NCBI RefSeq assembly: GCF_025630775.1
Contig: NZ_JAOSZE010000008.1
Span: forward strand, 62,001 to 126,000
DNA: 64,000 nucleotides
Direction: 5' to 3'
Source: Actinoplanes sp. KI2
GTDB lineage: Bacteria; Actinomycetota; Actinomycetes; Mycobacteriales; Micromonosporaceae
Positions 45,422-54,316 of this stretch are shown here, one piece after another. The notes under the pieces were generated by a model. The model was given only the letters and a program-made list of their open reading frames with translations, had not been told where the DNA came from and made no database searches. Position 1 is the stretch's first letter. The number at the start of each line of letters is the position of its first letter. Both the position numbers and the translations under genes were made by a program.

Positions 45422-46269
45422 GCGACGTCGCCGACCGGCCCCGGGTAGGGCACATCCAGTTCCTCAACTGCCTGCCGATCTACTGGGGCCTGATGCGCTC
45501 CGGCGCCCTGCTCGACGTCGACCTGCGCAAGGACACTCCGGACAAGCTCAGCCAAGACCTGGTCGACGGCCGGCTCGACATCGGCCCGATCACCCTGGTC
45601 GAGTACCTACGGCACGCCGACGAGCTGCTCCTGCTGCCCAACCTCGCGGTCGGCAGCGACGGCCCGGTGCTCTCGGTCAACCTGATCTCCACCCGGCCGC
45701 TGGCCGAGCTCGACGGGCGGCCGGTGGCGCTCGGCTCGACCTCGCGCACCGGGGTGATGCTGGCCCAGATGCTGCTGTCCGAGAAGTACGGCGCCGAGCC
45801 GGAGTATTTCCGCTGTCCGCCCGAGCTGACCCAGATGCTGATGGAGGCGGACGCGGGCGTGCTGATCGGCGACCCGGCGCTGCGCGCGATGTACGAGGCG
45901 CCCCGCCTCGGCCTCACCGTGACCGACCTGGGCCAGGCCTGGCGCGACTGGACCGGGCTGCCGATGGTCTTCGCGGTCTGGGCGGTCCGCAAGGAGTACG
46001 CCGCGGTCAACCCCGGGGCGGTCAAGGACGTGCACGAGGCGTTCCAGCGCTCCCGCGACCTGTGCCTGGGCGAGCTCGACCAGGCCGCCGAGGCCGCCGC
46101 GCGGTGGGAGCCGTTCGACGCGCAGACCCTGGCCACGTACTTCCGGACGCTCGACTTCTCGCTCGGTGAGCGGCAGATCGCCGGCCTGCGCGAGTTCGCC
46201 CGCCGGGCCGCCCTGCGCGGCGAGGTGCCCGAGCTCCCCGCCGACGGCCCGCACCTCGCCGAGGTCTGA
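45418..46269 (+). CDS. mqnA: Chorismate dehydratase
   Basis: 283 residues. RVGHIQFLNCLPIYWGLM at the start, LVDGRLDIGPITLVEYLRHA, and VALGSTSRTGVMLAQMLL with GVLIGDPALR are diagnostic of MqnA, a periplasmic-binding-protein-like enzyme that converts chorismate to 3-enolpyruvylbenzoate, the first step of the futalosine route. No signal peptide: it is cytosolic. ATG overlaps the MFS stop. The product feeds MqnE (31046). Confidence 0.94.
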   Translation: MSDVADRPRVGHIQFLNCLPIYWGLMRSGALLDVDLRKDTPDKLSQDLVDGRLDIGPITLVEYLRHADELLLLPNLAVGSDGPVLSVNLISTRPLAELDGRPVALGSTSRTGVMLAQMLLSEKYGAEPEYFRCPPELTQMLMEADAGVLIGDPALRAMYEAPRLGLTVTDLGQAWRDWTGLPMVFAVWAVRKEYAAVNPGAVKDVHEAFQRSRDLCLGELDQAAEAAARWEPFDAQTLATYFRTLDFSLGERQIAGLREFARRAALRGEVPELPADGPHLAEV

Positions 46270-46276
46270 AACCCGC

Positions 46277-47233
46277 TCACCCCTCCAGGATCGCGTCCAG
46301 GGCCGCCAGGTCGTCGGCGTCGAGCTGCCAGCTCCCGGCCGCGGCGTTGGCCTGCACCTGCTCGGCGCTGGTCGCCCCGGCGATGACACTCGTCACTGCG
46401 GGCCGCGCGGCGAGACCGGCGATCGCCACCTCGAGCAGGCTGTGCCCGCGCTCGGCGCCGAACGCGGTGAGCGCCTCGATCGTGTCCCAGTCGGCGGCGT
46501 CCAGGAACTGCTGGTATCGATCCAGGGACAGGCGGGTGCCGGCGGCGGGCGTCTCGTTGCGCCGGTACTTGCCGCTGAGCAGGCCGGAGTCGAGCGGGAA
46601 GAACGGCAGCAGGCCGAGCCCGAATTGCTCGCAGGCCGGCACCACCTCGGCCTCGACCTGGCGCTGGAGCAGGCTGTACCGGTTTTGCGCGCTGATGAAC
46701 GGGGTCAGGTTGCCGGCCCGGGCGGTCCAGTCGGCGTCCGCGATCTGCCAGCCGGCGAAATTGGAGTTGCCCAGGTAGCGCACCTTGCCGGAGCGGACCA
46801 GGTCGTCGAGGGCGGCCAGCGTCTCCTCGATCGGGGTGGCCGGGTCGGGCTCATGCAGCTGGTAGAGGTCGAGGTAGTCGGTCTCGAGCCGGCGCAGCGA
46901 GGCCTCGACCGCGCGCACGACGTACCGCCGGGAGCCGCGGGCGCCGAAGTCGTTGCCGTTGAGCCCCTCCATGTTCATGCCGAACTTGGTGGCCAGCACG
47001 ACGTCGTCGCGGCGGCCCTTGAGAGCGGCGCCGAGCAACTGCTCGGAGGTGCCGTGCGGGGTGCCGTAGATGTCCGCGGTGTCGAACAGCGTGATCCCGG
47101 CGTCGATCGCCGCTTCGACGACCTCCCGGGTGCCGTCCGCGTCGAGCTTGCGGCCGAAATTGTTGCAGCCTATGCCGACCACGGACACGACCAGGCCCGA
47201 CGTGCCCAGTCGGCGGTAGCTCATCTCTGTCAC
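46277..47233 (-). CDS. Aldo-keto reductase
   Basis: 318 residues, NADPH-dependent (beta/alpha)8 barrel. LGTSGLVVSVVGIGCNNFGR, LFDTADIYGTPHGTSEQLLGAAL with catalytic Asp and Tyr, TKFG with the catalytic Lys and LYQLHEPDP with His. The nucleotide-binding end is VTSVIAGATSAEQVQANAAA. Resembles the group containing YghZ/Tas-like reductases; substrate not known. GTG 47233 or ATG 47224 may start translation. The stop faces mqnA seven bases away. Confidence 0.93.
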   Translation of the reverse strand: MTEMSYRRLGTSGLVVSVVGIGCNNFGRKLDADGTREVVEAAIDAGITLFDTADIYGTPHGTSEQLLGAALKGRRDDVVLATKFGMNMEGLNGNDFGARGSRRYVVRAVEASLRRLETDYLDLYQLHEPDPATPIEETLAALDDLVRSGKVRYLGNSNFAGWQIADADWTARAGNLTPFISAQNRYSLLQRQVEAEVVPACEQFGLGLLPFFPLDSGLLSGKYRRNETPAAGTRLSLDRYQQFLDAADWDTIEALTAFGAERGHSLLEVAIAGLAARPAVTSVIAGATSAEQVQANAAAGSWQLDADDLAALDAILEG

Positions 47234-47298
47234 CGGCCCACCCTATGCCCGTTCGGTACAAGGTTTGCCCGGGGACGAAGTACATCTGTACCTATCTA

Positions 47299-47346
47299 TT
47301 GACACATGTTGTTAACAAAGCTGAGCCTGTGGTGAGAGCGCTCTCC
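47299..47346 (+). promoter_or_regulatory. Promoter and CebR-like operator of the GH64 gene
   Basis: A perfect -35 TTGACA (47299-47304) is followed by the palindrome TTGTTAACAA (47309-47318) and then GAGAGCGCTCTC (47334-47345), a perfect 12-bp dyad close to the TGGGAGCGCTCCCA box of LacI-family CebR repressors. The -10 is weak (TGAGCC at 47322). The dyad would cover the transcription start, so cellobiose-type induction is plausible. Confidence 0.6.
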
Positions 47347-47384
47347 GCCCCCATCCCCCTAGCAGCGGAAAGAGGTGTCTCCCC

Positions 47385-48977
47385 GTGCGTAAAGTCCTCC
47401 GCGCCCTCGCCGCCCTGGCGGTGGCCGTGCCACTGGCGGCCGCCATCGAACCGTCGGCGGCCCAGGCCGTCGGCCCCAACCTCCTGCCGGTCACCGTCAC
47501 CAACAGCACCGGTCGCGGCGATGCCGTCTACCTGTACGTCCTCGGCGTCCAGTTGTCCTCGGGCAAGCTCGGATACGTCAACCAGGGCGGCGCCTTCACC
47601 GCGTGGAGCGGCGGGCAGATCCCGCCGTCGCCCGCGCCGGACGTCTCGATCGGCGGCCCCGGCAACGGCGGCAGCACCACGATCAACTTCCCGCGCGGGT
47701 TCTCCGGCCGGGTCTACTTCTCGCTCGGCGAGAAGCTGAAGTTCTACCTGACCCCGGACGGGCTGGTGCAGCCCGCGCCGTGGGCGGCCGGCGACGCCAA
47801 CCAGAACATCCTGTTCGACTGGAGCGAGTTCACCTACAACGACTCCGGCCTGTGGTTGAACAGCTCTCAGGTCGACATGTTCGCGGTGCCGCACGCCGTG
47901 ACCGTCACGAACAGCGCCGGCGTCACCAAACGCACCGGCGATCTGGTCGCGAACGGCCGGGACAGCGTGATCAACACGATTCGCGGCACCTCGGGCTGGG
48001 CGAACACCGTCTACACCCGGTCGGACGGGACCGTGCTGCGGGTCCTCTCGCCCGGCAAGGCGGCCGGCGCCGGGCTGTTGAGCAGTACGTATCTCGACTC
48101 GTACATCTCCTCGGCGTGGAATGCGTACACCGGGAAGACACTGACCGTGGTGCCCTTCGCCGACCAGCCGAACACCAAGTACTTCGGCCGGACCTCGGGC
48201 AACGTCATGAACTTCACCAACTCCTCGGGCGCCCAGGTCGCCTCGTTCAACAAGCCGTCCTCGGCCAGCGTGTGGGGCTGCGCGGGCGATCTCCCGGCGC
48301 CGAACGACCAGGTCGTCGGGCCCATTTCCCGTACGCTCTGCGCCGCCCTCAACCGCGGCACGCTCGGCACGATCGACACCCAGCCGAGCACCAACGCCGC
48401 GCAGTTCTACCAGAACAACCCCACCAACGTGTACGCCAAGGTGATCCACGCGAACATGGCCGACGGCAAGGCCTACGCGTTCCCCTTCGACGACGTCGGC
48501 AACTTCGAGTCCCTGGTCAACGACGGTGACCCGCGGTCGGCCGGCATCGTGCTCTCGCCGTTCAGCGGTGGCGGTGGCGGCGGCACCACCCCGACCGCGG
48601 TCTCCGTGATCAGCTCGCTCAACGACAAGTGCATCGACGTGCCGAGCTCGAACTTCGTCGACGGTGCCCGGCTGCAGATGTGGCCGTGCAACGGCACCAA
48701 CGCGCAGAAATGGACCTTCACGAACGGCACGCTGGCCAGCCAGAACGGCAAGTGCATGGACGTGTCGGGCGGCTCCACGGCGAACGGCGCCGCGGTCCAG
48801 CTCTGGACCTGTAACGGCACCGGCGCGCAACAGTTCGTGCTCAGCAGCGCCGGCGACCTGGTCAACCCGCAGGCGAACAAGTGCGTCGACATCGTCGACG
48901 TGAACTCGGCCGACGGCGCGAAGCTCCAGCTCTGGGACTGCGCCGGCTCGGCAAACCAGAAATGGCGGAAGGGCTGA
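47385..48977 (+). CDS. Secreted GH64 beta-1,3-glucanase with ricin-type lectin domain
   Basis: 530 residues. Sec signal ending PSAAQA, a GH64 catalytic domain (LLPVTVTNSTGRGDAVYLYVLG at the start; KLKFYLTPDGLVQP; VDMFAVPHAVTVTNSAG; SGLWLNSSQVDMF), a GGGGGG linker at about 395, and a C-terminal ricin-B beta-trefoil with three QxW/QxF repeats (NAQKW, AQQF, NQKW). GH64 enzymes release pentasaccharides from laminarin-type glucans of fungi and algae; the lectin binds the polymer. GTG 47385 follows AGAGGTG. Its stop abuts the SWIM gene stop. Confidence 0.93.
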   Translation: MRKVLRALAALAVAVPLAAAIEPSAAQAVGPNLLPVTVTNSTGRGDAVYLYVLGVQLSSGKLGYVNQGGAFTAWSGGQIPPSPAPDVSIGGPGNGGSTTINFPRGFSGRVYFSLGEKLKFYLTPDGLVQPAPWAAGDANQNILFDWSEFTYNDSGLWLNSSQVDMFAVPHAVTVTNSAGVTKRTGDLVANGRDSVINTIRGTSGWANTVYTRSDGTVLRVLSPGKAAGAGLLSSTYLDSYISSAWNAYTGKTLTVVPFADQPNTKYFGRTSGNVMNFTNSSGAQVASFNKPSSASVWGCAGDLPAPNDQVVGPISRTLCAALNRGTLGTIDTQPSTNAAQFYQNNPTNVYAKVIHANMADGKAYAFPFDDVGNFESLVNDGDPRSAGIVLSPFSGGGGGGTTPTAVSVISSLNDKCIDVPSSNFVDGARLQMWPCNGTNAQKWTFTNGTLASQNGKCMDVSGGSTANGAAVQLWTCNGTGAQQFVLSSAGDLVNPQANKCVDIVDVNSADGAKLQLWDCAGSANQKWRKG

Positions 48978-48978
48978 C

Positions 48979-49830
48979 CTAGTCGAGGGAGTCGTCGTCC
49001 TCGGTGGACGGCGACTCCGCGAGCCCGCGGTACGCCGAGCGCAGCAGGTCGGTCAGCGGGATGTGCCGCACCTTCACCTGCGGCGCGTCCAGGGCCCGCA
49101 GCAGCAGCTCGGGCGGCGTGGCGACCCGGGACGGCCGCTCGCGCAGCCGGCTCAGGCTCATGCCGGGGGCGTAGAAGTCGGCCAGGTGGTCCTCGAGCGG
49201 CGTCTCGTCGACCGCGAGCGGGTCGACCGCCTCGACCGGCTCGGGCGTGCCGCGCAGCGCGGCGAGCAGCGTCTCCCGGTCGCGCCCGCGCCAGGCCAGC
49301 ACCAGGAACGGGTCGTCGTCGAACGCCTCGGCCAGCACGTACAGCACCGCGGAGCCATGTTTGCAGGGCACGCCCCAATCCGGGCAGCTGCACCGGATGT
49401 CCAGCCGATCGGGGAAGAGCGGCAGGCCGTGCTCGGCGAACACGTCGAGAATCTCCCGGGGCATGTCGCCGGCCAGCAGCGCGGCCCGGTAGAGCGCTCG
49501 ACCGCCGAGCGACTCCGTCACGTCCGCCCACTGTGTGGCGTCGAAGGCGGCGATGCCGATGCTCACCTCGTACGGCTGCGGTCGGGAACCCTGCACCCGA
49601 GCCGTCACCTTGCCCGCGGCGAGCTGGAAGTCCATGACCTGGCCCTTGCGGGCGTAAGCCCGCCCGCGGGCGAGCCGCCCGCCGTCGCAGACGCGTTCCA
49701 GGACGTCGACGAAGCGCCGCGACCACCACTGCTCGCCGATCTTGCCGCGCTTGGCGCGCACCGCGATGCCGCCGTCGACGGCGATCGGCTTGGCGCCCTC
49801 GAAGAATCGGCCCTCGGGATCGATCGGCAT
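48979..49830 (-). CDS. SWIM zinc finger protein
   Basis: 283 residues. The SWIM motif is DIRCSCPDWGVPCKHGSAVLYVLAEAF (CxC...CxH form). The preceding region holds FVDVLERVCDGGRLARGRAYARKGQV, the usual start of these proteins. SWIM domains bind DNA or proteins; these genes sit with SNF2 helicases. ATG 49830 lies one base after the helicase stop (TGAGATG), so the two are translated together. Likely a nucleic-acid-processing pair. Confidence 0.9.
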   Translation of the reverse strand: MPIDPEGRFFEGAKPIAVDGGIAVRAKRGKIGEQWWSRRFVDVLERVCDGGRLARGRAYARKGQVMDFQLAAGKVTARVQGSRPQPYEVSIGIAAFDATQWADVTESLGGRALYRAALLAGDMPREILDVFAEHGLPLFPDRLDIRCSCPDWGVPCKHGSAVLYVLAEAFDDDPFLVLAWRGRDRETLLAALRGTPEPVEAVDPLAVDETPLEDHLADFYAPGMSLSRLRERPSRVATPPELLLRALDAPQVKVRHIPLTDLLRSAYRGLAESPSTEDDDSLD

Positions 49831-49831
49831 C

Positions 49832-52705
49832 TCAGCGCACCGCCCCACTGTCCAAAGAGAACAGCTCGCGCAGCTGGTCGGTGTTCAGGTCGGTGATCCA
49901 GTCCTCGCCGGTGCCGACCACCGACGAGGCGAGCGCCTTCTTCCGTTCGATCATCGCGTCGATCTTCTCTTCCAGCGTGCCGGTGCAGATGAACTTCCGG
50001 ACCTGTACGTCCCGCGACTGCCCGATCCGGAACGCACGGTCGGTCGCCTGGTCCTCGACCGCGGGATTCCACCACCGGTCGAAGTGGACGACGTGGTTCG
50101 CGGCGGTCAGGTTCAGCCCGGTTCCGGCCGCCTTGAGGGAGAGAAGGAAAAGCATCGGCTCGTCGTCGGTCTGGAACCGCTCGACCATCTCGTCCCGCCG
50201 GGCCTTGGGCAGTCCACCGTGGAGCCACAGCACCGGCCGGTCGAGAAGGGCGGTGAGGTACGGCTGAAGCAGCGACCCCCACTCCGAGTACTGCGTGAAG
50301 ACGAGCGCCTTGTCCCCGTCCTCGATGATCTCCTCGGCCAGTTCCTCGAGCCGGGCCAGCTTGCCCGAGCGCGACGGCAGCCGGGAACCGTCCTTGAGCA
50401 GGTGCGCCGGGTGGTTGCAGACCTGCTTGAGCTTGGTCATCGCGGCGAGCACGTTGCCGCGGCGCTCGATCCCCTCGGTGCTCTCGATCGTGGCCATCAT
50501 GTCCTCGACCACGGCCTGGTAGAGCGTCGCCTGCTCGGGGGTGAGCGTGCACCAGACCTTCATCTCGTTCTTCTCCGGCAGGTCCGAGATGATCGTCTTG
50601 TCGGTCTTGAGCCGGCGCAGCACGAACGGGCCGGTCGCGCGTTTGAGGGCGGCCGCGGCGTCCTCGTCCTGGCGTACCTCGATCGGCTCCTGGAAGCGGC
50701 GGCGGAACCGTTTCGCCGGGCCGAGCAGCCCGGGGTTGCAGAAGTCCATGATGGACCAGAGCTCGGCCAGGTGGTTTTCCACCGGGGTGCCGGTGAGGGC
50801 GATCCTGGTACGCGCCTTGATCGTGCGCACTGCCTGGGCCTGCCGGGTGCCGCTGTTCTTGATCGCCTGGGCCTCGTCGCAGACGACCCGTTCCCACGAT
50901 ATTTGGCTTAAAGTGGACAAATCGCGCACGGCGGTGCCGTAGGTCGTGATGGTCAGATCGGCCTCGTCCAGGCTCGCGCGGCTGCGGGATGCACCATGGT
51001 GGACATACACCCGGATTGACGGGGCAAATCTGGCGGCTTCCTTCTGCCAGTTGCTGACCAGGGACATCGGACAGATCAGCAGAGTCGGGCCTTTCCGATC
51101 GGTCAGCAGGAGGGACAGCGTCTGGGCGGTCTTGCCCAGGCCCATGTCGTCCGCCAAGATCCCGCCCAACCCCAGGCGCGAGAGGAAGTGCAGCCAGGAA
51201 AGACCGCGTTCCTGGTACGGGCGGAGCGTCCCCTGGAACCCCGGCGGCGTCGGCAGCGGCGCGATCCGCTCGGCCGCCTGCCCGGACAGCAGGTCACCGA
51301 GCTCCCCGTCGGCGTCCACCTCGACCAGCGGCAGGTCCTCCTCGCCGCCGTCGATCACCTGCTGGAGCACCTCACCCGCGGTCAGCTCGCCCGCGCGTCG
51401 CTGGTCCACCGCCCGCAGCGCGGCCTTGAGCTGCCGATCGTCCAGCTCCACCCACTGCCCGCGGACGCGGACCAGCGGCACCTTCAGCCGGGCCAGCTCG
51501 GCCAGCTCCTCGGCGCTCACCACGTGCTCGCCGATGACCAGATCGACCCGGAAGTCGACCAGCTGCTCCAGCCCGAAGCCCGATGCGGCCACCGCCCGGC
51601 TCTTCGACGAACTCTTCGACCGGGTGGTCAGCTTGAGGCCGACCGCCTTGCGCCCGGCCCAGGTCGGCAGCTGCACCCCGAAGCCGGCGGCCTGCAGCAG
51701 CGGCGCGGCCTGCCGGAGGAAGTCGTGCGCCTCGCCGGTGGCCAGCTCCATCTCGGCCGGCCGCTGGTCGGCCAGCGCGACGTGCAGCAGCGGGAAGAGC
51801 CGGACCGCCCGGCCCAGCCCGGCGAGCAGCATCTCGTCCGGCCGCGGCGGCATGCCGGGGAAGCGGGCGCCGTCCCAGACGTCGGCGGCCGGAAGCCAGA
51901 GGCTCGGGTCCTCGGCCGACTGCAGGGCGAACGACAGCCGCCACGCATCCGACCCGGGGACCGGCTCGGCCAGCCGGAAGCTCACCCGGACCGGCCCGTT
52001 CGCCTCGTTGGCGGCACGCAGCCAGTCGCCGAGCGCCGTGCCGAGCTCGCGTACCTCCTCCGGGCGACTCTCCGGCAGCCTCGGGTCGTCGGCGGTGAGC
52101 GCGGCGATCCAGCGGTCGGGCAGCGGCGCCTTGCGGCCGGCCCGGTGACCGAGCAGCAGCCGCTCCGGCAGCATCGTGCGGGCGGCGGAGTCGACCAGGG
52201 CGTCGAGCGCGTCGCGCAGGGTGCGGCCCACCCCGGTGTCCGCGGCCCGGACCACCGGCGGCATGGCGGCGGCGAAGTCGCGATAGACGGCCGCGTCCCC
52301 GCCGGTGATCACCGGGCGCCAGCGGGCGGTCGGCACACCGGCCTCGAGGACCAGCTGGGGGAGCATCCGGCCGCGGCGCGCGAGATCGCAGGCGAACCCG
52401 GCCAGCAGTTGCAGGTAGCGCAGCGACGCCGCGGGCAGCCAGTCCCCGTTCGGCTCGACCGCGGCCAGCGCGGCCAGCGCCGCCGGGCCGGGCGCGACCT
52501 GCGCCGGGATCTGGTACGACCGCAGGCTCACCCGCTTGGGCGCTTCGACCCCGGTCTCCGGCGAGGGCGCGGGACCCTTCGCGGTGCCCGGCAGCCGAAG
52601 CGTGACCGTTTCGAGTGACATTTCAGAAAAGTCAGGCAGCGTGGTGCCGCCCTCGGCCCAGAGCGCGAGCCGGCCGGGCAGCCAGCATCCCTGAACGACG
52701 AGCAC
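49832..52705 (-). CDS. SNF2-family DEAD/DEAH helicase
   Basis: 957 residues. The N-terminal 480 residues are a family-specific region (LVVQGCWLPGRLALWAEGG at the start). Then the SNF2 motor: LRPYQERGLSWLHFLSRLG, motif I DDMGLGKTAQTL, motif II CDEAQ, SGTRQAQAVR, TGTPVENHLAELWSI, motif V/VI DRAFRIGQSRDVQV. Family members translocate on double-stranded DNA. GTG 52705 is chosen because relatives begin at the LVV-GxW motif; the frame continues open upstream. Coupled to the SWIM gene; divergent from mqnC by 87 bp. Confidence 0.92.
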   Translation of the reverse strand: MLVVQGCWLPGRLALWAEGGTTLPDFSEMSLETVTLRLPGTAKGPAPSPETGVEAPKRVSLRSYQIPAQVAPGPAALAALAAVEPNGDWLPAASLRYLQLLAGFACDLARRGRMLPQLVLEAGVPTARWRPVITGGDAAVYRDFAAAMPPVVRAADTGVGRTLRDALDALVDSAARTMLPERLLLGHRAGRKAPLPDRWIAALTADDPRLPESRPEEVRELGTALGDWLRAANEANGPVRVSFRLAEPVPGSDAWRLSFALQSAEDPSLWLPAADVWDGARFPGMPPRPDEMLLAGLGRAVRLFPLLHVALADQRPAEMELATGEAHDFLRQAAPLLQAAGFGVQLPTWAGRKAVGLKLTTRSKSSSKSRAVAASGFGLEQLVDFRVDLVIGEHVVSAEELAELARLKVPLVRVRGQWVELDDRQLKAALRAVDQRRAGELTAGEVLQQVIDGGEEDLPLVEVDADGELGDLLSGQAAERIAPLPTPPGFQGTLRPYQERGLSWLHFLSRLGLGGILADDMGLGKTAQTLSLLLTDRKGPTLLICPMSLVSNWQKEAARFAPSIRVYVHHGASRSRASLDEADLTITTYGTAVRDLSTLSQISWERVVCDEAQAIKNSGTRQAQAVRTIKARTRIALTGTPVENHLAELWSIMDFCNPGLLGPAKRFRRRFQEPIEVRQDEDAAAALKRATGPFVLRRLKTDKTIISDLPEKNEMKVWCTLTPEQATLYQAVVEDMMATIESTEGIERRGNVLAAMTKLKQVCNHPAHLLKDGSRLPSRSGKLARLEELAEEIIEDGDKALVFTQYSEWGSLLQPYLTALLDRPVLWLHGGLPKARRDEMVERFQTDDEPMLFLLSLKAAGTGLNLTAANHVVHFDRWWNPAVEDQATDRAFRIGQSRDVQVRKFICTGTLEEKIDAMIERKKALASSVVGTGEDWITDLNTDQLRELFSLDSGAVR

Positions 52706-52792
52706 ACCCACCCCCAGAAGCGACGGCATCGAGGGTACGACGGTGACCCGCGCCGCTGTCGTAGGCCGAACCGGGGACGTAATCTTCGAGAC

Positions 52793-54028
52793 GTGACCGG
52801 GAACCGTGAGATCGACAGCATTCTGCAGCGCGCGGCCGACGGTGGGCGCATCACCCCGGAGGAGGCGCTGCTTCTCTACACCGAGGCGCCCTTCCACGCG
52901 CTGGGCGAGGCAGCCGACACGGTGCGCCGCCGGCGGTACCCGGACGGCATCGTGACGTACCTGATCGACCGGAACATCAACTACACGAACGTGTGCGTCA
53001 CGGCCTGCAAGTTCTGCGCCTTCTTCCGGGCACCCAAGCACCGCGAGGGCTGGGCCCACCCGATGGAGGAGATCCTGCACCGCTGCGCCGAGGCGGTCGA
53101 CCTGGGCGCCACCCAGGTGATGTTGCAGGGCGGCCACCACCCCGAGTTCGGCGTCGAGTATTACGAGCAGCTCTTCTCCAGCGTCAAGGCGGCGTACCCG
53201 CAACTCGCGATCCACTCGATCGGGCCCAGCGAGATCCTGCACATGGCCAAGGTCTCCGGCGTCTCGATCGAGGAAGCGGTGCTTCGGATCAAGGCGGCCG
53301 GGCTCGACTCGATCGCCGGGGCCGGCGCCGAGATGCTGCCCGACCGGCCGCGCAAGGCGATCGCCCCGCTCAAGGAGAGCGGCGCCCGCTGGATCGAGGT
53401 GATGACCACCGCGCACCGCAACGGGCTGTCCTCGACCGCGACGATGATGATGGGCACCGGCGAGACCAACGCCGAGCGCATCGAGCACATCCGCATGATC
53501 CGCGACTGCCAGGACCTGGCCGTGGCGAACGGCTACCGGGACGACGCCGTCGAGACCTCCCACCAGGTGGGGGGATTCCGGGCTTTCATCCCCTGGACGT
53601 ACCAGCCGGAGAACAACCACCTCAAGGGCCGCACCCAGGCCACGACGATGGAATACCTGCGGTTCATCGCGGTGTCCCGGCTGTTCTTCGACAACGTCGC
53701 GCACCTGCAGGCGTCCTGGCTGACCACCGGCAAGGACGTCGGCCAGCTGTCGCTGCACATCGGCGTCGACGACCTCGGCTCGATCATGCTGGAGGAGAAC
53801 GTGATCTCCTCGGCCGGCGCCCGGCACCGGTCGAACCTGCACGAGCTGATCTGGATGATCCGCAGCGCCGGCCGCGTTCCGGCGCAGCGTGACACCCTCT
53901 ACCGCCACCTCGCGGTCCACCGGACCGAGGCCGACGACCCGACCGACGACCGAGTGGTGTCGCACTTCTCCTCGATCGCGATGCCGGAGGGCGGCCGGAA
54001 AAACCTTCCCTTGGTCGACGTCAAGTAG
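52793..54028 (+). CDS. mqnC: Cyclic dehypoxanthinyl futalosine synthase
   Basis: 411 residues, radical SAM. The Fe-S motif is CVTACKFCAFF (CX3CX2C), after IDRNINYTN. It cyclises dehypoxanthinyl futalosine after MqnB has removed the base. LQGGHHPEFGVEYYEQLF and IGPSEILHMAKVSG are family segments. GTG 52793 has GAGAC immediately upstream but no clear ribosome site. mqnB and mqnD, needed before and after, are not in the window. Confidence 0.94.
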   Translation: MTGNREIDSILQRAADGGRITPEEALLLYTEAPFHALGEAADTVRRRRYPDGIVTYLIDRNINYTNVCVTACKFCAFFRAPKHREGWAHPMEEILHRCAEAVDLGATQVMLQGGHHPEFGVEYYEQLFSSVKAAYPQLAIHSIGPSEILHMAKVSGVSIEEAVLRIKAAGLDSIAGAGAEMLPDRPRKAIAPLKESGARWIEVMTTAHRNGLSSTATMMMGTGETNAERIEHIRMIRDCQDLAVANGYRDDAVETSHQVGGFRAFIPWTYQPENNHLKGRTQATTMEYLRFIAVSRLFFDNVAHLQASWLTTGKDVGQLSLHIGVDDLGSIMLEENVISSAGARHRSNLHELIWMIRSAGRVPAQRDTLYRHLAVHRTEADDPTDDRVVSHFSSIAMPEGGRKNLPLVDVK

Positions 54029-54251
54029 ACACGCCATATCTGGGGGTCGTCGTTGTCCGTTCGGACAGGTGGGGGTCGGTAAAGCGGCGTGGGGCTGATT
54101 GCTCCTTCGTAACGAGCCGCCTAAACCCCTTCACCACCCTGTTCACGCTGGTTACGTTCCTCGCGTAAGACCTGAGAACTTCCTTGGAACGTCAGGCGCG
54201 AGCTTGACTCCGCGGACCCGACCCGCTGCGGTCGTATATATAACGCACAAG

Positions 54252-54291
54252 GAGTGGGCGGGATGGGCAACCATCCCGCCCACTCTATTTT
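54252..54291 (+). terminator. Terminator-type hairpin in the menG leader
   Basis: A perfect 15-bp stem, GAGTGGGCGGGATGG (54252-54266) with CCATCCCGCCCACTC (54271-54285), loop GCAA, then TATTTT. It lies 26 bp before the GTG of menG and 223 bp after the mqnC stop, with TATATATAAC just upstream (54235-54244). The 288-bp gap 54029-54316 otherwise shows no gene. It may stop mqnC read-through or attenuate menG. Confidence 0.8.
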
Positions 54292-54316
54292 CGTGCGACC
54301 TGGCAGAGTTGCCCTC

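Noticed and set aside
54204..54240. TTGACT and TATATA as a menG promoter
   Set aside because: The spacing is 25 nt, too long for a housekeeping promoter; TATATAA may still be a -10 with another -35.
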